Shown here in pieces: positions 16,678 through 26,589 of a stretch of 64,000 nucleotides of DNA. Position numbers and translations under genes: made by a program. The notes beneath the pieces were generated by a model. The model ran no database searches. It was not told where the DNA came from and was given only the letters and a program-made list of their open reading frames with translations. Origin of the DNA: RYN-230 sp963713815 (GTDB taxonomy: Bacteria > Actinomycetota > Actinomycetes > Streptosporangiales > Streptosporangiaceae); assembly GCA_963713815.1 (NCBI GenBank), contig CAVQNH010000030.1, forward strand, positions 1 through 64,000, written 5' to 3'. Numbering within the stretch: position 1 is the stretch's first letter; each line of letters opens with the position of its first letter.

Positions 16678-19600
16678 TCAGATCTGCTGCGGTTCCAGGT
16701 CACGGTTGATGCGCTGCCACTCGTGCAGTTGCGCCGTGTCGGGGTGACTCGCACCCAGGACCCGGGTGAGGTCGGCCAGGATCGCGCGACCGGAGTTCCT
16801 CGGCTTCATGATCCCGGCCCGCCTGTCGGAGGGTGATGGACAGGTTGGCCTGGCAGACCAGGGTGTCCGGATGATCACGCCCCAGCATCTCGCGGAGCAG
16901 GGTGACCGTCTGCCGTTCCAGCGTCTCGGCCGACTCCGGGGTCGCCTGAGTCGCCGCGGCAGTTGGCCAGATTGACCGCGCAGGACAGGGTCAGCGGATG
17001 CTGGTCACCAAGGTGGCGCCGCATCCGCGCCAGTGTGTTGTCGGCCAGTACGAGCGCCTCCGGCAGCCGCCCCAGTAGACCGCAGATAGCACGCCAGATT
17101 GTTGACGGCGACCAGAGTGTTCGGGTGATCGTCACCCAGGCCGCCTGGTTGGCCGTCCTAACCTCCGACGACCAGCTCCAGCGCCTGCGGCATGTCGTCG
17201 GTCGCCGCGTAGTCGCAGGCCAGGTTCAGCGCGCACGACAGCGCGTCCGGCCCGTCGCTTCCGTAGCGCCGCTTGTAGCGCTCGTACGTGTCCTGGGCGA
17301 GCTTCATCGCCTCGGCCTGCTCGCCCGCCTTGCGCAGCGACACGGCCAGGCTCGCTGCCGTGCGCAGGGTGTCGGTCATGTCGTCGCCCAGGACCTCGCG
17401 GTATTTCTCCCAGGTTTCCCGCAGCAGGTTCACTGACTCCCGGAACGCTCCCGCCGCCCGCAGGTCGAGGGCCAGGCTGGCCGCCGGACTAGCAGGGTGT
17501 TGGGATGCTCGCGGGGGAGCACCTGCCGCTGCCGGTCCAGGGTTTCCTCGTCGAGCCGCCGCGCGGCGAAGCAGTCACCCATCAGGCGCAGGGAACTGCC
17601 GAGGTTGTGGGCGGCCAGCGAGGGTTCGCGGGTAGTCCTCGCCGAACTGCTCCTTGAAGCTCTCGTAGGTCTGCCTGGTCAGCGGTCGAGCGCTGCCTGG
17701 AAGTCGCCGAGTGCGCGCAGGTCGGCGCCCAGCCCGTTCGCGGTCATCAGCGAGTGCGGATGGTCGGGCCCCAGCACCGCGCGCTGCCGTTCCAGGACGT
17801 AGGTGTCCAGGTCCCGGGCCTCGCTGAATCGCCCCTGAGAGCGCAGCACGTTGGCGATGTGGAACTGCAGGTACAGGGTCTGCTGGTGGTCGGGCCCGAG
17901 CTGGTGGCGCCACAGCATCTCCAGCCGGCGGGCCAGGGCCAGGCCGGCCTCGAACTCGCCGTGCTTCCACTGGTAACGCACCCAGTCGATGAGCAGCTGA
18001 CGGGTCCGCGGCGTCGTCGCACTCCTCCGCCACGGACGGTCCCAGGTGCGGCCAGATGATGTCGTAGGTGGACCAGTTGGCCGGATCGTCGGTCTCGCCC
18101 TGCCGAGGCCGCGCCCCGATCAGGATCTTGTGCACCTCGTGCCGCGCCTCGACCTGCTCCTCGTCGGTCATCTGCGAGCGGATCACGGCCTGCACGAGGC
18201 GGTGGATCTGGAGCGAGTTGCTGCCCTGATCCACCTTGACCAGGGCGAACCGGCTGATATCCCGGATCACCCGGCCGAGCATCAGCTTCTCGCTCAGCGT
18301 CTCGTCGAACGGGAGCAGCGACTCGTTCATCTCGTCGCTGTAGAGCAGGTCCATGGAGATCGGGCCCGGCCGAGAAGAAGGCGCACAGCTGGAGCAGCCG
18401 CACCGCGGCCGGGTGAGCGCTGCTTCAGCCGGTCGAAGGACAGGTTCCAGGTGGCCACCACCGGCATCGGGTAGTCCGGCGGCTGGTTCAGCGCCAGGAT
18501 CCGGGTGGACTGGGTCGCCAGCTGCTCGACGTAGACCCGGGCCGGCATCCCGGTCTGCTCCAGCCAGGCACTGGCCTGCTCGACCGCCAGCGGCAGGTGA
18601 CCTAGCGCGTCGGCGACTCGTCCTGGCGTCGGCCACGTCCAGGTCGGGCACGTGCCGGAGCAGGTGCCCGACGCTCTCGTCCCGGGTGAAGACGTCCACT
18701 TCGAGCGGCTCAGCCGAGTGCGTCCAGGCCTGGTTCCGGGAGGTGATGAGGACATGTCCCGAGCCCAGTGGGCAGGTACGGCTCGAGCTGCTTGGGGTCG
18801 TCGGCGTTGTCGAAGATCAGCAGCCAGTGCGGGGTGGTGTCGCGGCGCAGCTCCTCCAGGGCCGCCTCGGCCGCCTCGGCCACGTTGTCGCTGACCTTCA
18901 GGCCCAGCTTGCGGGCCAGATCGGCGAGCGCCCCGCTGGTCTCCTCGGCCCGTTCCGACGGCACCCACCAGACCAGGTCGTAGTCGGCCATGAAGCGGTG
19001 CGCGTACTCCAGCGCGAGCTGGGTCTTGCCCACCCCGCCCAGCCCGTACAGGGCCTGCGCGACCACCACCGCCCGGCCGCCCCCGGCCAGCTTGTCGCGC
19101 AGCAACTCCAGCGTCGCCCCGCGGCCGGTGAAGTCGGCGTTCCGGGCGGGCACGTTCCAGATCGGCGGGATCGTGCCCGGGAACCTGGGCTCCTCGGCCT
19201 GGCCTCCCGTTCGCCCCAGGGGCTGTGCTGGCCGGTCCAGGGCCCACAGCAGCTTCGCGGTCGCCTGGGCCGCGTCCATCCGGGCCAGGTCCACGACCGG
19301 GTGCTCGTTGAACGGCTCGGTGATCCGCACCTCGCTGATCCGGACGGGGATCAGCTGGCGGTGCGTGTCCGCGGCATCAGCCGACGACAGCGTCTTCCAG
19401 ATGGCTCTGGCGTCGGGCGAATGCAGGTAGGCGGAGGAAAGCACCGCTATGGCCCGGGGCGCTATCTGGAGCTCGCGCTCGGCCTGGATGCTGCCGCGGA
19501 CGTCCCCGTCGCCGCCGCCAGCCGTCAGCACGGTGCTGCGCGGCAGGACGCGGAAGCCGGCCCGGGTCAGCACGGCCTCGATCCAGTCCGCCCACATCCG

Positions 19601-20629
19601 GTCCTCGGGCACGTAGCTCAGGTAGACCTGGGTGGAGGATGCCGGCTGGCGCCGGGCGAAGGCGTCCTTGTACTGCAGCCGGAGCTCCTCGGGAATCGGC
19701 CGCATGGTGCTCACGTGCCCGGCGGTGACGGCGTCGGTGATCCGCTCGAACGAGGCGAGCAGGGAGGCAGGCGAGCCCGGGTCGTCCCCGAACGTGGCCA
19801 GGGTTTCCTCGAAGGCGTAGAAGGGCTTGTACGGGACCTCCACCGAGGCCCAGTACAGCGCCGAGCTCTCCGGGGTCATGCCGGCCGGGAACCCCTCGAA
19901 CTTCATCCGGGCCAGGGCCCGGCCGACGTCCAGCTTCTCCTTCTCGCCGTCCTCGATGCGCATCGGCACCGGCAGCACCCGGATGTTGCGGTCCCGGTAC
20001 CGCCCGCTGATCTGGCGGGCCACGTTGGCGGCGCCCTCGATGCTCTGGTCGCTGAGCGTGAAGCAGATCGTCAGGACGTCGGGGAGCTCGATCGTGCAGA
20101 TGTCGGCCACGTCGCTCAGCCCGGTGCGGCTGTCGATCAGCACGTAGTCGTATTTCTGCTTCATGTCGTCGCGCATGGCCCGGAAGAACCGGCCGCCGCC
20201 GAGCCGGTCGTAGAAGTTGTCCCAGTCGAGTGAGCAGACGGCAGCGGAGTAGTCACGGTTCTGGCGCCCAGCCGAGAGGAAATCCAGCTTGCCGCCGTCC
20301 GGGAATGCCCAGTCGAGTGAAACGGCGTGCCGTTCTACCTGGGCGAGTTCCAGATGCCAGTCATCGCTGCGCGGCCCAGGATCAACGGCGGCCGACGCGT
20401 AATCATTGATGATCTCGATCACGCCGGGGGTGGCGCTGACCGTCGATTCGTCCAGGAACGGATGGAAGAACTTGTGCAGGCCCGGCGATTCCAGGTCCCA
20501 GTCGACGGACAGGACGCGCTTTCCGTTGCTGGCCAGTATCCAGGCCACGTTGGCCAGCGCCATCGTCCGGCCGGTGCCGCCCTTGTAGGAGTAGAACGTG
20601 ATGATCTGGCCCTGGCCGGTCTCACTCAT
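16678..20629 (-). pseudogene. fxsT: FxsT: ParA-like/TIR/NB-ARC/TPR protein, multiply frameshifted
   Basis: From ATG 20629 the first 640 codons are intact. A SIMIBI/ParA-like ATPase has deviant Walker A KGGTGRT (residues 16-22); a TIR-like domain follows (about 332-450, QVYLSYVPEDR); then NB-ARC with P-loop GLGGVGKTQ (about 526-534). From about 18730 to the stop at 16678 the TPR half is recoverable only by switching frames at least eight times, although each fragment matches the copy at 2-2555 (for example RVIRDISRFALVKVDQ). The start overlaps the fxsC stop by ATGA. In FxSxx-COOH loci this gene accompanies the peptide; its task is not established. Decay versus assembly indels cannot be separated here. 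Confidence 0.8.
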
Positions 20630-21914
20630 CGGGCATCTCCGGGATCATTAGGATCGGCTCTCCTCAGCCGCGGGCGCTCGATGACAGGACCTGCGGGTGG
20701 ATGGGCGGTCGCTTCTTTACGGAATCTCTTCAGCATGATCATCGTCATCTCGGGCAGGATCTGGCCAAAATCCTGGAGGGTGGGGATTCCGTTCGCGGCC
20801 ATCTGGCAGCGGCGCGGGACGCTGGCCAGCTTGCGCCCCAGATGCTGCTCCAGATTTGCGCGGAGATCGGCGCGCGCCTCGTGCGTCTCGGAGTCCTGGC
20901 TGTTCCAGGGCACCAGCACGCTGACCCAGGGCTCTTCCACCTGGTCCAGGCGACTGAGCTGTTCCTGGTGCTTGGCCGACAGGCTCACCCAGGGGTCCAC
21001 CAGGCACAGGCTGGGCGGCACCGGATGCTCGGCGCTGGACCAGTTGGTGACGTCGTCGTCGAAGGCCCCCACCAGCGGCTTGCAGTCCAGGCACTTCTTG
21101 GCCAGTTCCTGCGCATAGTCGGCCAGCGGTTGAGGGTAATCCGGCCGGTACGGGCTCCAGGTGTGCGGCGTGGCCCCGTAGTACTCCGGTGTCCGGCCGG
21201 GGGCAGGGTGGAGGTGTCGTGGGCCAGCACCGCGATCTGGAGCCCGCCGTCCGCCGTGCGCCGCGCGCTGGCCGGGCCGAACGCACTGGGCAGCGAATCA
21301 AAGTCCGACCGCGTGGAAGGGTGGGAAACCGTCTCGTCGGCAAAGGGGACGCTCTCGTCACCGATGGCGATGATCCGCTCGGCCAGCCTGTGCACCGCAC
21401 GCTGGTAGTCAGTCCGGTAGTTGTGCAGTTTCATGATCCCGTAGAAGCCCTCGGTGCAGTAGCGCTCACCGAGGAACTTGTGATCGAACTGCACGGACTG
21501 CGCGACGTAAGGCAGCTTGTCCCGCGGAAGCTTCGTCCACAGGGCCGGGACGATGGCGTCCACCACCTGGCGCCCGCGGGCCCTGTGCGTGATTTCCCGG
21601 CGGGCGAACGCGAACCATTCTCGGCCGCAGTTGTCACTCTCGAAATATCGCCGCGAGTAAAGCGGGACGAATACCCGGCACCGGGCCAGCGCCGACGTCA
21701 GTTCCGGTGACCATAGGGCGCCGATCTGGTTTTCCCGGTCCATGAAACCGGCCTCTTCCGGCCGGGCATCGGTCATCTGTAATATTTCGGCGCACAGGTC
21801 CTTGTAGAGCTTGTAAACCCAGCGGTCCGGGTCATCGCGATCGGCTGGATCCCGTTTAGGTGTCCGCGCATAGCTGAGGAAGAAGTATGGCCTGTCGTCT
21901 CGCCCCGAAGCCAT
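20626..21914 (-). CDS. fxsC: FxsC, TIR-like FxSxx-COOH system protein (frameshift near 21195)
   Basis: The N-terminal part (RPYFFLSYARTPKRDP) is a TIR-like domain of the FxsC type, with FVPLYSRRYFESDNCGREW in the middle. Near 21195 the frame breaks after LAHDTSTLPP. The continuing frame gives KPLVGAFDDDVTNW and ends DPNDPGDAR at 20626, about 429 residues in all. FxsC proteins occur only beside FxSxx-COOH precursors and their maturase; the biochemical role is unknown. The gene sits between precursor 2 and fxsT, overlapping fxsT's ATG. An AGGGGG ribosome site precedes the start. Confidence 0.8.
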
Positions 21915-21940
21915 CGGCGCTTTATCCCCCTATCACGCCA

Positions 21941-21965
21941 GTCTCACCAGTCCCCGTGGTGAGAC
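21941..21965 (-). promoter_or_regulatory. Perfect 9-bp hairpin in the fxsC leader
   Basis: GTCTCACCA (21941-21949) and TGGTGAGAC (21957-21965) flank a seven-base loop, 26 bases upstream of the fxsC start. There is no T-run. It could be a repressor operator or an RNA element controlling fxsC/fxsT expression. Confidence 0.45.
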
Positions 21966-22403
21966 CAGAAATCATTCGCCACTCCAAAGCGCCCAGGCGA
22001 AATGATGATATAAGAGATTTCTGCTAGTTACCAGAGGGTACTGTCGCGCTCGCGGAACGGCCGGGCTGACCGATCAGCCACCATGGCCGGCCCCGACCCG
22101 CTGGTCCCGATGATGGTGGCTTCCGCCACCCACGCCGGGGCACACGCAGAGACGGCTTTCAGGCGCTACTCGCCGGTTGGAACGGCTGCCGAAATTACCC
22201 TCCGGCCGCTTCGGGAGCTTGGCCGGCCGACCGCTACCTGCGTAGGCGCCAAAAGCCGGCTACGGCCAGGCGGCCGTACCTACACAGCGCAAGAGCCCCT
22301 CGAGGGGGCTCTTGACATCTGCGCCTACCGTGTGGGGAAAAACCGACCGTCAGGTGGGTCGTGGAAGTCGTGGAGGGCGAGGATCGCGGTTGGTTTTCCG
22401 AGC
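21966..22403. other. Intergenic region between fxsC and precursor 2
   Basis: About 440 bases with no credible gene; the only open frame (plus strand from 22083) has no ribosome site and no family resemblance. It holds the hairpin at 22290-22314. The base composition is more mixed than in neighbouring housekeeping regions. Confidence 0.5.
22290..22314 (-). terminator. 10-bp hairpin downstream of precursor 2
   Basis: CAAGAGCCCC (22290-22299) and GGGGCTCTTG (22305-22314) form a perfect stem with a five-base loop, about 90 bases after the stop of the FxSxx peptide at 22404. It may terminate or attenuate transcription before fxsC; no T-run follows. Confidence 0.5.
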
Positions 22404-22580
22404 TCAGAGCCCTGAACTGAAGCGCCCAACCGACACCAATGGCGGGCGAGGCTCGTGGAGGACGCGCTGCACCACTGTGGCTAGAACTCCTGGCATCAGC
22501 ATCGACAACTCGTCAAGTGGTATCGGCCTAAGGTCTGGCAGTGCGACCGGAACTGTTGAAGCCTCATCAGTGGATCTCAT
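22404..22580 (-). CDS. fxsA: FxSxx-COOH precursor peptide 2
   Basis: A 58-residue peptide from ATG 22580, preceded by AGGGGCC. It begins MRSTDEASTVPVALPDLR and ends GRFSSGL, so the last five residues are F-S-S-G-L, the F-x-S-x-x-COOH signature. Leader similarity to precursor 1 (DEAST..LPDLR..) and a nearly identical DNA segment around the start show the two are paralogues. The Phe/Ser pair is the expected site of three-residue cyclophane formation by FxsB. It lies upstream of fxsC on the same strand, separated from precursor 1 by fxsB. Confidence 0.8.
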   Translation of the reverse strand: MRSTDEASTVPVALPDLRPIPLDELSMLMPGVLATVVQRVLHEPRPPLVSVGRFSSGL

Positions 22581-23017
22581 GGCCCCTATCATTCTGTCGC
22601 GCCATGGCGGGGCGACTCGTAGCGCTTAGGTGCTCCGAACACAGTTAGTACCCGCAGGTCACTGTCTGTAACCAGCGGGCACATCGTAAGAAGTGTCGGG
22701 GACTTTGTGGTAGTTTGCCCCGAGTTTCGGGCGGCCATCCACTGTTTGAACGGCCCGGGAAAGGGTACAGGCAGCGGCACTGTCGGGATCACACTCGAAG
22801 ACTCCCCGCCGGCGCAGCTGATAACGTGGTGGCGGCCAACCGCTAGGTCGCACATGACGCGATGCAGGTAAATGGCGCCTGCAGGCCGCCGGGTGACTCA
22901 TGGCCAATGGCCCGGCTTCGCATGATGCGCCCCTAGTCGGCTACGCCGTTCTGGGGGATTCCAGATGACGGTATGCCTATCCGCCCGTTTCGCCTGGAGT
23001 GATCGTTCGTTCACTCT
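22581..23017. other. Intergenic region between fxsB and precursor 2
   Basis: About 440 bases with no gene I can support. A minus-strand frame (22589-22855) has no domain and no ribosome site. The promoter of precursor 2 presumably lies here; no clear -35/-10 pair was found. Confidence 0.45.
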
Positions 23018-25507
23018 TCATTCCCCTCGCACTGGTGGCGGGGCAGGCCCATCCGGTGCCAAGGATACAGAATGGCGCATCTCCCGCACGAACGACGTCC
23101 CGAGCGGCGTGAGCGCATCCGACTCAGCAGGGCCTCGATGGCCTGCGGGTGTCGGCACTCCACCGGACAAACTGCCGGCCCGCCTCCTCGGCGGCCGGGC
23201 CCGCCGCGCCGTGCCGGCGTGCCCACCACACCTCGGTCACTGCCAGGTGCGCGTAGGCGCTCTGGAGCAGGGCGTCCACCTGCTGCTTGTCCCTCCCGGC
23301 GACGCGGGGAAGAGATGGGTCGTGGCTGGGTGGTACAGGTCGTACGGATCGAGAACCCGCCCCGGCTTCACCTGCTGGAAGTGGACGATGAGTCGCCCGC
23401 CAGGGGACCGCTCGGCCGGCCGCGCCATGGCGACAGCCCCGAACGCCTTCGGCTTTCCGCACTCACGTCCCGGCCGTCGGGCGGGGCGGCCAGGGGCTTA
23501 GCGCCGTCAGGCCCGCCCCGAGTGCTGGAGCGTAGGCACGGTGCTGCCGCTGGATTTCCTGCCATGCTCCCCGGGATGTCGGACTGCCACTGGCCGAACT
23601 CGGTGTCGCTCAGCCTGGGGGCGACCTGCTGTTGGTGGAAACCACGGAACGGGTCGGTGTCCTCGAGGGCCACCCGCAAACCGCCCATGTTCAGCACCCG
23701 CACCGGCTGCCATTCGCCCGATCTGGCGTTCCCGGGAACAGGAACACCGCATGGCTGGCCGTCCAGGAGGGGTCCGAGCGCAAGCGTCCAGTACGAGTCG
23801 GCGACCTGGATGATGACGGCGTTGCTAATCACGCTGACGGTCGCGGTCTCGAGGTCGCCGTCGGCTGAAGTCGCGGCTTCGTCGTCGCCGAGCACGAGCC
23901 GGCCGAACGTCGGCAGGTGCACCGCTGAGTTGATGACCGGGACGGTGACGGCCGCGCCAACCTGGGCGCGGGCCGCGACCGCGGCGGCGACCGCGCCGAG
24001 GTGATCGAGTTCGGCGGCCAGCTTCCGCGAGTCGCAAGCCTGGTGCTCGCCACCAGGCCAGGCATCGGCGGATCGCAACTGCTCCAGGCACCGCGTCGCC
24101 CAGACTCTGATGTATGGATGTCCCAGCACGGTGCCGAGCGCCGCGGGCTGTTCGCGATCGAGCGTGGTCAGCAGGGACCATGCGCTCCGAAGTGTGGCCT
24201 TGGCCGCAGCTGGCACGCGCGGGGCGGCCATGGCGGCCTGGTACACCGCACCCAGGAGAGCACGTGACAAGCCGCGCTCGGCCTCGGTGAGCTGCATCAG
24301 CGCGGCAGCGTCGCCGAAACCCGCAGCCAGGGCCCGGAAATGGTCGTCGCTCAGGGCGTGGACCGAGCACTCCGCCCGGATCGCCGGGCTCCCCGGACAG
24401 GCGGCTGCCGATGTGGGAGATCAGCTTAAACAGGTCTGAGCAGTAAACGGAGGGATTGGAGAAGCCCGTATCCTTGCGGTAGCGGTGCGTGTAAAGCCCT
24501 CCGCCGCAACTGGTGACGACCGGGCATTCCTGGCAGGTCTGGCACAGGCCGGCGACGCCCTGCTGGCGGGCCAGGATGCCTGGATGCGCGGCGACGAGAT
24601 CGATGGGATCGCTGAACACGTCCGACCCGGTTTCCGGAGCCCCGTCGAACGCTGCTTTGAGCGAGTCCACTTGCTCGTAGCTGCCGTCGGTCTCGATGAC
24701 CAGCAGGCTGACCGGGTCGAGACCCAGGGCTTCGGTGTAGCTTCCGCCGCCCCGGAGGGTGGAGAGAATCGAATCGAAGGTCCGGATCCGGGCCGGGCAT
24801 CCTTCCGCGAGCCATTGGTCGAAGATCGCGATGAGCCAGTCCGCGTAGTCGCTGTCCCTGGCCGGCTGGCGACGGGGCGGATGGTCCCAGGTCGCGTGAG
24901 GAAGCAGGAAGTCAACCCTGGGCGGCCTCAGGTCCATCAGGGATTCATAGACCACGAGCGGATCGTTGGCCGTGTCGATGGTGCAGAGCAGGCCCGCGTA
25001 CAGATGCCGGAAAGGGCCCGCGCGCAGCAGGCCGATGGCCCGGATCACCTTGTCATAACTGCTGCGCCCGTCCGCGTACCGCCGATGCCGGTCGTTAGCG
25101 GCCCGGTCACCATCTATGGAGATGCCGACTTGGACGTCATGCTCAGCGAAGAGCTCGCAGTACTGCTCGCTGAGCAGGACGCCGTTGGTGTGGATCCTCA
25201 GGTCCAGGTCGCACAGGCCATCCAGTGCTTCACGGAGTTCGGTCACGACCCGGCGCAGCCGGGCCGGGCCAGCGAGCAGCGGTTCTCCGCCGTGCAGTAC
25301 GACTTGCACGGCGGGCAGTGCATGCGAGGACACATGATCCGCGATGCGCCGCGCCGTGTGCGAGATCACCTCATCGGAGATGACCGTCGGCCGCCCGCGC
25401 CAGCTCTGGTCAGCCGCCTCGTAGACATAGCAATGATCACAGGCCAGATCACAGCGGCTGTGGACCTTCAAGACGATCTGGCTCAGCGGAACAGGCAACC
25501 CGCTCAT
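23018..25507 (-). pseudogene. fxsB: FxsB: radical SAM/SPASM cyclophane maturase fused to a degenerate HExxH domain, frameshifted
   Basis: From ATG 25507 the radical SAM domain is intact: Cys19, Cys23 and Cys26 in CDLACDHC bind the 4Fe-4S cluster, followed by VVLHGGEPLL and GISIDGDRAAN. A SPASM-like cysteine set (CQTCQECPVVTSC and a later Cys) follows near residues 325-370. Near 24375 the frame breaks and the C-terminal domain that FxsB proteins carry (a putative peptide beta-hydroxylase with HExxH) continues in shifting frames (breaks also near 23570, 23495 and 23455) to a stop at 23018. The HExxH site itself reads HFQQV. FxsB joins the Phe ring to a residue two positions away in the precursor. 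It starts 12 bases after precursor 1. Confidence 0.8.
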
Positions 25508-25519
25508 GCCACGCTCTAT

Positions 25520-25687
25520 CTAGATGGACGAACCGAAGGCCGTGCCGAGCGCACGGGCCGTAGAGGAACCGCTCAGGACACGCCGCACTAGCTGGTCGAG
25601 AGCGGCCGTCGGGAAGGCAGGCCTCTCTTCGAGACGAACCGCGCGGAGGTCTGGCAACGCCGTCGAAGCCTCATCGTTGGGTGTCAT
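25520..25687 (-). CDS. fxsA: FxSxx-COOH precursor peptide 1
   Basis: A 55-residue peptide from ATG 25687 with an AGGGG site 4-8 bases upstream. It begins MTPNDEASTALPDLRAV and ends GTAFGSSI, so its C-terminus is F-G-S-S-I, matching the F-x-S-x-x-COOH signature exactly. No cysteine is present, consistent with a cyclophane rather than thioether product. It is the first gene of the minus-strand locus and lies 12 bases before fxsB. The N-terminal leader is homologous to precursor 2 at 22404. Confidence 0.85.
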   Translation of the reverse strand: MTPNDEASTALPDLRAVRLEERPAFPTAALDQLVRRVLSGSSTARALGTAFGSSI

Positions 25688-26589
25688 CGGCCCCTGTCAA
25701 TCTGCTCTTGCACCCAGATAGAGCGCAAATGTTCTGCTGCATCGGTCTTCGAAAGCTGTTAGTGCTCAGTGGCGAGCCAAGAGTTACTGCTGAGTCATAC
25801 CAGCGTATGGCAGGAGTAGCTGAGCTGCGTGGGTGACCCTGCGGGGACGGGTCGTGTCATGGTGGGGTTTCACTGCGGTGCTTGGAGGGTAGCCGAATCG
25901 CCGTCCCGCGGATGCGCTCATGCCGGTGACAGTTCCATTAAATTCCTAGCGCCGCCGTCGGCTGGGACCAGCAGCCAATGTCAATTCCACCCCGTTCTTC
26001 CCAGACGGGCTGGTCGAGGCTCTGGACAGAGGCAGACGACCGTAGGACTAGTTAACAACTTCCCCTGAAACAGGGTTGCGAGCGATACCTCAGGCACGCA
26101 CGCTAGGCACACTGACCGTCATCCGCGGCTCACGAGCCCGAATCGCCGCAGCGCTGGCCGATCCCAACTAATGGGGAGCCGGGTGGTGAGGATGCGCTCC
26201 CTGATGGGTAATCAGCAGCACTACTGCCGCAGTCGCGACAGCCGCCAGCGCGAACGCCATCGCCATGGCTAGATGCAGAAGGACCGGACGGAGTACATCA
26301 ACGCGCCAGCGATCGTTGAGCACGGGAGAAGGGTAGTGCAGCGGGCCAGAGCCCGCCTTCAGTCACCGGTTTCAGTTCTATTAATTTCCTGCCAGTGGCT
26401 ACTCGAAGTCACCGGCAGCGGTGAGCCCTTAATTCCAAAGCCCCGTCTGCGGACCCCTTAGGGCTGCCCTAGGCGATCACGCCGTTCTGTGTCACTGTGG
26501 TGATGATAGGTCGGCTTGACCGTTTCGTCCGATACACCATGAGGTGTATGGCTGTTGTCACGGGTGCGGGTGGGGTCACCGTGATAACG
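25688..26589. other. Gene-poor divergent region upstream of the FxSxx locus
   Basis: About 900 bases of lower-GC sequence between precursor 1 and the RyR-domain gene. Frames of 60-80 codons exist on the plus strand, but none has a ribosome site or a recognisable domain. A 32-codon minus-strand frame (26168-26266) would encode one hydrophobic helix and a His-rich tail, without a ribosome site. It presumably holds both divergent promoters. A 9-base inverted pair (AGATAGAGC 25716-25724, GCTCTATCT 25513-25521) brackets precursor 1. Confidence 0.5.

Noticed and set aside
18353..20233. Plus-strand 626-codon frame
   Set aside because: Shadow of fxsT; no domain similarity, and it runs through the TIR and NB-ARC coding region.
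22312..22330. TTGACA followed by TACCGT as a promoter
   Set aside because: Spacing is only about nine bases, far below the usual 16-19, and TTGACA belongs to the hairpin at 22290-22314.
22589..22855. Minus-strand 88-codon frame between fxsB and precursor 2
   Set aside because: No ribosome site, no family resemblance, and it does not end in F-x-S-x-x.
26168..26266. 32-codon minus-strand frame with one hydrophobic helix and His-rich tail
   Set aside because: No ribosome site and no context; chance frame cannot be excluded.
16678..26589. Prophage or integrative element boundary around the accessory block
   Set aside because: No integrase, transposase, tRNA end or direct attachment repeats were found, only a somewhat lower GC content.
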